Under the pieces are notes generated by a model. The model worked only from the letters and a program-made list of their open reading frames with translations, was not told where the DNA came from and did no database searches. 64,000 bases of DNA, taken from positions 186,001-250,000 of the forward strand of contig JAUHXC010000002.1 in NCBI GenBank assembly GCA_030427205.1, in the 5' to 3' direction. This DNA comes from a bacterium (GTDB lineage: Bacteria > Myxococcota_A > Bradymonadia > UBA7976 > UBA1532). This document shows, piece after piece, positions 40,018-45,638 of this stretch. Each line of letters begins with the position of its first letter. The first letter of the stretch is position 1. The position numbers and the translations under genes were made by a program.

Positions 40018-40032
40018 ATGCTGTATCAGCAT
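40018..40032. promoter_or_regulatory. Candidate LysR box
   Basis: ATGCTGTATCAGCAT has 5-bp arms around GTATC, close to the T-N11-A shape of LysR sites. It lies just upstream of the LysR start codon, where autoregulation is usual. Confidence 0.45.
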
Positions 40033-40043
40033 GGATGGTATCC

Positions 40044-40071
40044 CCAAAGAGCCATGGGCTCGATACTTTGG
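40044..40071. promoter_or_regulatory. Second inverted repeat in LysR/dehydrogenase gap
   Basis: GAGCC-ATG-GGCTC (40049-40061), enclosed by CCAAAG (40044-40049) and CTTTGG (40066-40071). It lies mid-way in the divergent region and may be the activation site for the dehydrogenase gene. Confidence 0.4.
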
Positions 40072-40130
40072 ACTGGATAGCCTCGTTTCTGCGCCGGGCA
40101 CGTCGCCCGAGCCGAGACGAGGAGCGCCCG

Positions 40131-41057
40131 ATGGCTGCCCATGAGACCCGCCCTGCCCTGTCATCCGACGACCGCGCCGAGACGCCGCGCGTCGCTCTTC
40201 TCGGCCTGGGCGCGATGGGCGCGCGCATGGCCCGTCGCCTGCTCGACGCCGGCTTCGACCTCACCGTCTACAACCGCTCCGCCGAGCCGGTCGCGGCGCT
40301 GGTGAGCGCTGGTGCGGCGCGCGCCGAGAGCCCCCGGGCGGCCGCGGCCGCGGCGGACGTCGTGCTCTCGATGGTCACCGACGACGCGGCCTCCCGGAGC
40401 GTATGGGATGCCCCCGAGACCGGCGTGCTCGCCGGCTTGAAGCGCGGCGCGCTCGCGATCGAGTCGTCCACCGTGACCCCGAAGCGAATCGCCGAGCTCG
40501 ACGCGCGGGTACGGGCCGGCGGCGCGGCTCTGCTCGACGCGCCGGTGGCGGGGTCGCGGCCACAGGCCGACGCGGGGGCGCTCATTCATCTCGTGGGGGG
40601 GCGGTCCGCCGATATCGAGCGGGCGCGGCCGATCTTCGAGGCCTTGGGGCAGCGGGTGATGCACTTCGGGCCGGTCGGCGCCGGCGCGACCGCCAAGCTG
40701 GCGGTCAATGCGCTCTTCGCGGTGCAGGTCGCGGCCTTCGCCGAGGTCGTCGAGTTGATGACGCGCGGTGGACTCGACCGGCAGACATCCATCGAGCAGT
40801 TGAGCGCGATGCCCATCACCTCCCCCGCCATCGCCGGCATCGCGCGCCTCATGGCGGCCGACGCGCACGCGCCGCTGTTTCCCATCGATCTGGTGGCCAA
40901 GGACTTGCGCTACGCGCGCGCTACCGCGCTCGAGCAGGGTGGCCCGGCGAGCCTCGTCACGGCGGCGGGCCATGTCTTCGAGAGCGCGCGCAGCGCCGGG
41001 CTGGGGGCGAGCAACATCAGCGGCGTCGCCCGGCTGCACGCCGCGGCGACGGCGTAG
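40131..41057 (+). CDS. NAD(P)-dependent oxidoreductase, HIBADH family
   Basis: 308 residues; GAGGAG lies 7 nt before the ATG. Rossmann motif Gly-Leu-Gly-Ala-Met-Gly near residue 25, then the beta-hydroxyacid dehydrogenase pattern Ala-Pro-Val-Ala-Gly-Ser-Arg (substrate site), catalytic Lys in Ala-Thr-Ala-Lys-Leu-Ala-Val-Asn, and a C-terminal Asp-Leu-Val-Ala-Lys-Asp-Leu. Relatives include 3-hydroxyisobutyrate, tartronate semialdehyde and glyoxylate/succinic semialdehyde reductases; the substrate is not determinable. Probably regulated by the divergent LysR protein. Followed by 14-bp tandem repeats. Confidence 0.9.
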   Translation: MAAHETRPALSSDDRAETPRVALLGLGAMGARMARRLLDAGFDLTVYNRSAEPVAALVSAGAARAESPRAAAAAADVVLSMVTDDAASRSVWDAPETGVLAGLKRGALAIESSTVTPKRIAELDARVRAGGAALLDAPVAGSRPQADAGALIHLVGGRSADIERARPIFEALGQRVMHFGPVGAGATAKLAVNALFAVQVAAFAEVVELMTRGGLDRQTSIEQLSAMPITSPAIAGIARLMAADAHAPLFPIDLVAKDLRYARATALEQGGPASLVTAAGHVFESARSAGLGASNISGVARLHAAATA

Positions 41058-41060
41058 GGT

Positions 41061-41116
41061 GGCTCGGTGGCCCTGGCTCAGTGGTCCCGGCTCAGTGGCC
41101 CTGGCTCAGTGGCCCT
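41061..41116. repeat. Four 14-bp tandem repeats spanning lipase stop codon
   Basis: Units at 41061-41074, 41075-41088, 41089-41102 and 41103-41116 follow GGCTCAGTGGCCCT with few changes. The complement of the lipase TGA is in the last unit. They occupy the whole gap between the convergent dehydrogenase and lipase genes. Confidence 0.88.
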
Positions 41117-42119
41117 GGCTGCGCAGCCAGCCGACGAGGTCGCGGTAGAAGACGCGATGGCGGAACGGGTTGATCAGCCCCGGCAGGTCGCCGAGCAGCT
41201 GGCCCATCTCGTCGAGATGATCGGCGGGGATGCAGCCGAGAAACCGGCCGAAGCGGGCGCTCGGCACCGTCACCAGCCCGTCGTTCGGGGTGCGGTCGAA
41301 GAGGTCGCCGGCGAGGATCGGCTCCATCAGCGCGAAGAGCGGATCGACCGGATCGACGGCGTCGGACCAGCGCTCGATGAACGCCGGCGCGTCGTCGACC
41401 CGGCACGCCGCGCCTCCGCGGTGCAGGCCGGTGCGTCCGGCGATGGAGTACCACGCGATGCGCGGATCGGGCGGATAGGCGGCGTCGAAGGCCGTCGCGC
41501 CGGGCGTCGACAGCTGGCGGGCCGCCTGGGCGATGCTCGTCTCGTTGCCGAGCGCGTCGTAGAAGGGTCCGCCGAAGATCCGGGTGACCGCGTCGAGCAC
41601 GTCGGGCAGCGGGCCGATGTCGGCGATGCCGAGGGCGATGTCGGCGACGCGCGAGCCGCGATGCGGCGTGGCGATGGTGGTGATCGACTCGATGAGATCG
41701 GGGCGCAGCGACGCGGCGAAGCGGGCGTCGAGGCCGCCTTGCGAGTGGGCGATGATGTTGACCCGCGCCGCGCCGGTCTCCTCGATGACGCGCTCGATGT
41801 GATCGAGCAGCTCGGCGCCGCGCACCTCGGAGTCGTTGAACGGGTCGACGGCCGGGGTGTAGACGAACTCGCCGATCTCGGCCAGGTCGTTGCGCACCCC
41901 GAAGAAGTAGGTCACCGCGTCGATGCCGGCCAGCGTCTCGAAGCCGAAGAAGCCGTGGGCCATCACGATGGGGTACGGGGGCGCGGCGTCGCCTTCGGGG
42001 GTGCCCTCGAGCGGGTCGCCGCGCTGGCATGCGCTCAGGGCGACGAGCAGGAGGGCGAGAGACATCGCCGTCGCGAAGCGGGTGCCTCGAGGCGAGCGGG
42101 CGGGCGTACGGCGGGACAT
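41106..42119 (-). CDS. Secreted lipase-like alpha/beta hydrolase lipoprotein
   Basis: 337 residues. Lipobox Leu-Ser-Ala-Cys with Cys31. The mature part matches family I bacterial triacylglycerol lipases: Pro-Ile-Val-Met-Ala-His-Gly-Phe-Phe-Gly (oxyanion loop), nucleophile elbow Ala-His-Ser-Gln-Gly-Gly, Thr-Pro-His-Arg-Gly, an Asp in the Asn-Asp-Gly-Leu-Val segment and the His in Pro-Ala-Asp-His-Leu-Asp. This fits lipolysis of extracellular lipids, common in predatory myxobacteria. No dedicated foldase (Lif) gene is next to it. It ends inside the 14-bp tandem repeats. Confidence 0.9.
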   Translation of the reverse strand: MSRRTPARSPRGTRFATAMSLALLLVALSACQRGDPLEGTPEGDAAPPYPIVMAHGFFGFETLAGIDAVTYFFGVRNDLAEIGEFVYTPAVDPFNDSEVRGAELLDHIERVIEETGAARVNIIAHSQGGLDARFAASLRPDLIESITTIATPHRGSRVADIALGIADIGPLPDVLDAVTRIFGGPFYDALGNETSIAQAARQLSTPGATAFDAAYPPDPRIAWYSIAGRTGLHRGGAACRVDDAPAFIERWSDAVDPVDPLFALMEPILAGDLFDRTPNDGLVTVPSARFGRFLGCIPADHLDEMGQLLGDLPGLINPFRHRVFYRDLVGWLRSQGH

Positions 42120-42210
42120 CGCAGACTCCGTTTCACGTGAGCTGTCCGGCTATCAGTAAACGGGATTCACCCGAACCGTACCAGCCCGATATCGCGGGGT
42201 CTGCGGACGC

Positions 42211-42768
42211 TCAGCTGCGGCTGGGGAAGAGCCCCTGGGTCGCGATGATGTAGTTGATCGCGATCCACGGCTGGCGGTTCTCGTGGGACTGGTTGCCGCC
42301 GCTGTTGGCGAGCGTCACCCCGCCGGCCAACGGGCCGCCGGCCAGGGCGGTATCGGCCGGGCCCTGGGAGTACCCCGGCGTCTGGGTCGCCGCGGCCATC
42401 GCCTGCGGTCCGGCCTGCTGCACGACGGCCGGGTTGGTGCTCGCCGGCGCTGCGCCCTGCAGCGCGGGCTGGGCGGCGTGCCCGTGGCTGGGCAGCTGAG
42501 TCAGATCGAGGGTGACGGTCTCGACGCCGCCCTTCTGCCCCTCGCGATAGTCGCTCAGGCCCGGGCCGTGGCGCGGCGCGAGCGGCGCCCGCCCACGCAG
42601 ATCGGGCAGGGCGAAGGTCGTGCGGCCGTCGCCGCCGTAGATGGTGCCGAGCAGCGAGAAGAGCGCCTGATTCTGCGAGATCGGCAGCAGCTGCCCGTCG
42701 CAGAACGCCCAGCCACGCGGCGCGAAGTTGCCGGCGAAGAGCCGGATTTCAGCGAGTGTCGGTTCCAT
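42211..42768 (-). CDS. Tail-collar domain protein, copy 2
   Basis: 185 residues; GGAGG lies 5 nt before the ATG. Residues 1-95 are a phage tail collar (PF07484-type) domain: Ile-Arg-Leu-Phe-Ala-Gly-Asn-Phe-Ala-Pro-Arg-Gly-Trp, Cys-Asp-Gly-Gln-Leu-Leu-Pro-Ile-Ser, Tyr-Gly-Gly-Asp-Gly-Arg-Thr-Thr-Phe, Leu-Pro-Asp-Leu-Arg-Gly-Arg. The C-terminal half has a Pro/Ala/Gln-rich loop and a closing Ile-Ala-Ile-Asn-Tyr-Ile-Ile. Resembles microcystin-dependent MdpB-type proteins, which are not on prophages. Paralogue of the next gene, 13 bp away. No phage genes are near. Function unknown. Confidence 0.85.
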   Translation of the reverse strand: MEPTLAEIRLFAGNFAPRGWAFCDGQLLPISQNQALFSLLGTIYGGDGRTTFALPDLRGRAPLAPRHGPGLSDYREGQKGGVETVTLDLTQLPSHGHAAQPALQGAAPASTNPAVVQQAGPQAMAAATQTPGYSQGPADTALAGGPLAGGVTLANSGGNQSHENRQPWIAINYIIATQGLFPSRS

Positions 42769-42781
42769 GATGGCCTCCGGA

Positions 42782-43339
42782 TCAGCTGCGGCTCGGGAAG
42801 ACGCCCTGCATGCAGATGATGTAGTTCAGCGCCAGGAAGGGCTGCCGATTCTCGTGGGACTGGTTGCCGCCGGCGTTGCCGACGTTCACCGTGCCGGTGA
42901 TGACGCCCGGGGCCAGGGTGGTATTGGCCGGGCCCTGGCTGTAGGCGGGCATCTGGGTCGTGCCCGGGCGCACGTTCGGGCTGGGGGCGGTGCTGGTGGC
43001 CGGCTGGCTCGTCGCCGGCGTGGCGAACTGCAGCTGAGCGTCGGCGCCGTGGGTATGGGACGGGATCTGGGTCTCGTTGAGGGTGACGGTCTCGACGCCG
43101 CCCTTCTGCCCGAGGCGGTACGCGCTCAGACCCGGGCCATGGCCGGGGTGCAGCGCCGCGCGGCCGCGCAGGTCGGGCAGCGCGAAGGTCGTGCGGCCGT
43201 CGCCGCCATAGGTGGTGCCGAGGATCGAGAACAGGGCGCTGTTCTGGCTGATGGGCAGCAGCTGCCCGTCGCAGAATGCCCAGGCCCGCGGCGCGAAGTT
43301 GCCGCCGAACAGCCGAATCTCACCGAGCATGCCTTCCAT
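42782..43339 (-). CDS. Tail-collar domain protein, copy 1
   Basis: 185 residues, the same length as its downstream paralogue, with high identity over the first 95 residues and the last 25 and a divergent middle loop. It opens with Glu-Ile-Arg-Leu-Phe-Gly-Gly-Asn-Phe-Ala-Pro-Arg-Ala-Trp and shares the Gly-Gly-Asp-Gly-Arg-Thr-Thr motif. GGGGGAAG lies about 5 nt before the ATG. Divergence in the loop (Thr/Ser/Pro-rich here, Ala/Gln-rich there) suggests diversification after a tandem duplication. No signal peptide. Both share one promoter region to the right. Confidence 0.85.
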   Translation of the reverse strand: MEGMLGEIRLFGGNFAPRAWAFCDGQLLPISQNSALFSILGTTYGGDGRTTFALPDLRGRAALHPGHGPGLSAYRLGQKGGVETVTLNETQIPSHTHGADAQLQFATPATSQPATSTAPSPNVRPGTTQMPAYSQGPANTTLAPGVITGTVNVGNAGGNQSHENRQPFLALNYIICMQGVFPSRS

Positions 43340-43439
43340 GGAGTCTTCCCCCTCTTGAGAGCCGGTCTGTGTGACCAGCGCGGGGGAAGACTACCAAAAG
43401 TATTCCGAAGACAGTACCGCGATCCCGCCCGCCGCGTGC

Positions 43440-44141
43440 TCAGAGTTCGACCCCGATCGCGCCGCAGAGGAAGGCCATATAGGGCCGCATCAGCGTGATG
43501 TGCTCGGCGATCGTATCGCACAGCGCCGGCGACTCGAGCAGCGCCGGGTCGAGGGGGCGCACGGCGATGAAGCTCTTGCGCTTGAGCTCTTCGGCGAGCG
43601 GGTGATCCTTGTCGAAGCCCCGGGGGATGCGCTTGAGGGCGGCGCCGTGCTGCTCCCAGGGGCCATCGGCGAACGGCGGGCTCTCGATGATCGCCCGCCA
43701 GGCGTCGGGCTGCTCGGCGACTCGGGTGCGGATGGCGTGCAGCGGCTCTTTGTCGGGCTGCCAGAGCCCGACGCCCATGAAGACCTCGTCGAGGTCGATG
43801 TGCACGTACACCCCGGGCGCGTGCACGTCCTTGCCGGCTCGATGGCGGAACTGGATGCCGACGTTGGTCTTGTAGGGGGACTTGTCCTTGGAGAAGCGCA
43901 CGTCGCGGTAGATGCGCATCAGCGAGCCGCCGACCTTCTTGTCGATGGCCTGCAGCGACGGCGTCACCTCGGCCAATCGGGGCGCCATCGCCCGGATGAG
44001 CGCCAGGGCGGGCCCGCGCACATGGTCTTCATAGCGCTGCTTGTTGGCCTGAAACCAGGGGCGGTCGTTGTTCTGGGACAGTTCGATCAAGAACCGCCAG
44101 AGTTCGTCGGTGAAATGCGGGCTGTCGGGGGTGTCGGCCAC
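43440..44141 (-). CDS. DUF2461 family protein
   Basis: 233 residues from a GTG with GGAG 5 nt upstream. Matches DUF2461 (TIGR02453-type) by the Asn-Asn-Asp-Arg-Pro-Trp-Phe-Gln-Ala-Asn-Lys start, Arg-Ile-Tyr-Arg-Asp-Val-Arg-Phe-Ser-Lys-Asp-Lys-Ser-Pro-Tyr-Lys-Thr-Asn segment and Gly-Val-Tyr-Val-His-Ile-Asp. The family is widespread, soluble and of unknown function. It is 155 bp downstream of the trypsin-like gene on the same strand, separated by 14-bp repeats. No domain fusion. Confidence 0.93.
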   Translation of the reverse strand: MADTPDSPHFTDELWRFLIELSQNNDRPWFQANKQRYEDHVRGPALALIRAMAPRLAEVTPSLQAIDKKVGGSLMRIYRDVRFSKDKSPYKTNVGIQFRHRAGKDVHAPGVYVHIDLDEVFMGVGLWQPDKEPLHAIRTRVAEQPDAWRAIIESPPFADGPWEQHGAALKRIPRGFDKDHPLAEELKRKSFIAVRPLDPALLESPALCDTIAEHITLMRPYMAFLCGAIGVEL

Positions 44142-44264
44142 GTCGTCTCCGGGTCCGGTTGTCGGTCGACGGCATCATGCCACGGGCCGAGCGCGGTCGG
44201 CGCACCATCAGCGGTCATCGTGGTCTTCGAAATGCGAACGGCCCGGGCAGTGCCCGGGTCGCGG

Positions 44265-44306
44265 TGGCTCAGCGGCGATGGCTCAGCGGCGGTGGCTCAG
44301 CGGCGG
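44265..44306. repeat. Three 14-bp tandem repeats spanning protease stop codon
   Basis: Units at 44265-44278, 44279-44292 and 44293-44306 follow TGGCTCAGCGGCGG. On the coding strand each reads CCGCCGCTGAGCCA, with the TGA of the protease in the first-read unit. Confidence 0.88.
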
Positions 44307-45406
44307 CACCAGTAGCCATAGCGCTGGCCGGTCCAGCCACAGCCATAGCCCCGGGCGCCGCAGTCGTACTCCTGGTAGCCGTCGCTGTTGCACCACACGG
44401 CGACATTGCCGTTGCAGCTGCCGTGATAGTCCATGTTGGCGCAGGGGTCGGCGGCCGGCGCGTCGATGCAGTACATGCCCAGGCTGCCCGCATCACCGCA
44501 GGTCTTGCCGCGGTTGGCGCAGTTGGTCTGCACCAGCTGGTTGTCCTGGCACCACACGGCGGTGTCGCCGTCGCAGACGCCCTCGTAGGTGATGCCGCCG
44601 CAGGGGTCGTTGTCGACGTTCGGACCGCCCGGCTGCGCGCCGGGACCCGGGTTGTCATTGGCCGGCGGGTTGCCCGGCACGTTCAGCTCGGGCACGTGGA
44701 TCTCGATCCAGTCGAGGTAGCCGGCCACCTTGGCGTCGACGCCGTACTGGGTGCACCACTGGTCGCCGTAGCTGGTCACGCCCGCGACGACCTGCGCGCC
44801 GTTCTCCATGATGAAGGCCGGCCCGCCCGAGTCGCCGTTGCAGGTGTTGGTGCCCGGCGTCGAGTAGCTGAACTGCGTGCCGTTGTCTTCCTTGATCTCC
44901 ATGCGGGTCGAGCGCTTGACGCCCGAGTCGCTGCCGCCGCCGCGGGTGATGCCGAAGCCCACGAAGATGGCCTCGACCCCCGAGATGCTCTGCGTCTTCG
45001 TCGAGATCTGCATCGGGGTCTCGACCGCCGGCTGACCCAGCTTGACCAGCGCGATGTCGTTGATGAGCTGGTTCTCGTCGTACTGGGGGTGCCGCACCTC
45101 CTGCACGATCGGGTAGGCGTTGGTGTAGTTGTTCAGGCTGGGCCCGGTGACGAAGTACTGATTGCCGCCGATGCAATGCGCCGCCGTGATGACCCACTCG
45201 GGGGTGATGAGCGTGCCGGTGCACAGCCCCTGACCGTAGACCACGCCGACCGCCGGGAAGCCGCTCTCGAGCTGGCCGCCGACGATCTTCTCCTGGATGC
45301 CCTGCTCGTCCTTGCCCGGCACCCGGTCGTCGAGTTGGGCCTCGTCGGCGCAGCCGAAGGCGAGGAGCCCGGCCGCCATGATGATTCCGGTCTTGCGTAC
45401 GAACAT
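44297..45406 (-). CDS. Trypsin-like (S1) lipoprotein with Cys-rich repeats
   Basis: 369 residues. Short lipoprotein signal (Leu-Leu-Ala-Phe-Gly-Cys). Propeptide then Ile-Val-Gly-Gly, the activation start of chymotrypsin-fold enzymes, with catalytic Thr-Ala-Ala-His-Cys, Asn-Asp-Ile-Ala-Leu and Gly-Asp-Ser-Gly-Gly-Pro all present. After a Pro/Asn/Gly linker (residues 245-275) come two 40-residue Cys-rich modules with Val-Trp-Cys and six Cys each, like small binding domains. Predicted outer-surface protease, plausible in predation or protein turnover. A sigma54-type promoter lies upstream. Its end lies inside 14-bp tandem repeats. Confidence 0.93.
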   Translation of the reverse strand: MFVRKTGIIMAAGLLAFGCADEAQLDDRVPGKDEQGIQEKIVGGQLESGFPAVGVVYGQGLCTGTLITPEWVITAAHCIGGNQYFVTGPSLNNYTNAYPIVQEVRHPQYDENQLINDIALVKLGQPAVETPMQISTKTQSISGVEAIFVGFGITRGGGSDSGVKRSTRMEIKEDNGTQFSYSTPGTNTCNGDSGGPAFIMENGAQVVAGVTSYGDQWCTQYGVDAKVAGYLDWIEIHVPELNVPGNPPANDNPGPGAQPGGPNVDNDPCGGITYEGVCDGDTAVWCQDNQLVQTNCANRGKTCGDAGSLGMYCIDAPAADPCANMDYHGSCNGNVAVWCNSDGYQEYDCGARGYGCGWTGQRYGYWCRR

Positions 45407-45459
45407 CGAGTCCTCCTGCTGTCGGTCGAGAGCGTCCCTCTGCGGTCGAGGAAATGCTA

Positions 45460-45475
45460 TTCAAACGGCGTGCCA
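45460..45475 (-). promoter_or_regulatory. Sigma54-type promoter of S1 protease
   Basis: Minus strand TGGCACG-CCGT-TTGAA: the -24 box is perfect, the spacing is right and only the C of the -12 TTGC is changed to A. It ends 53 nt upstream of the protease ATG. Sigma54 control is frequent in myxobacteria. Confidence 0.4.
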
Positions 45476-45547
45476 GGCCCGTGAGGTCTGATCGAAGCGG
45501 TGCGCAGGCCCGATCCACGGGGTCCTGGCGCCGCGCGGCCCCATCCG

Positions 45548-45563
45548 GGGGACACCTGTCCCC
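45548..45563. promoter_or_regulatory. 7-bp-arm palindrome
   Basis: GGGGACACCTGTCCCC has perfect 7-bp arms around CC, in the gap upstream of the S1 protease and its sigma54-type box, about 70-90 bp from it. It could be an enhancer-binding site for a sigma54 activator. Confidence 0.35.
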
Positions 45564-45605
45564 TGGGCGTGTGCTGTCGATGTCTCGGAGGTGTGCGGCG
45601 CAGGT

Positions 45606-45625
45606 CTCGATCCGGGCGGATCGAG
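45606..45625 (-). terminator. 8-bp stem hairpin after the propeller/helix gene
   Basis: CTCGATCC-GGGC-GGATCGAG is a perfect 8-bp stem starting 14 nt beyond the stop codon of the leftward propeller/helix gene. It lacks a T tract but sits where a terminator is expected. Confidence 0.5.
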
Positions 45626-45638
45626 GCCTCGGGCACCG

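Noticed and set aside
42211..43339. A prophage based on the tail-collar genes
   Set aside because: No capsid, terminase, integrase or other phage gene is nearby.
41061..44306. CRISPR-like or MITE-like nature of the 14-bp arrays
   Set aside because: Units are directly contiguous without spacers, too short, and have no terminal inverted repeats.
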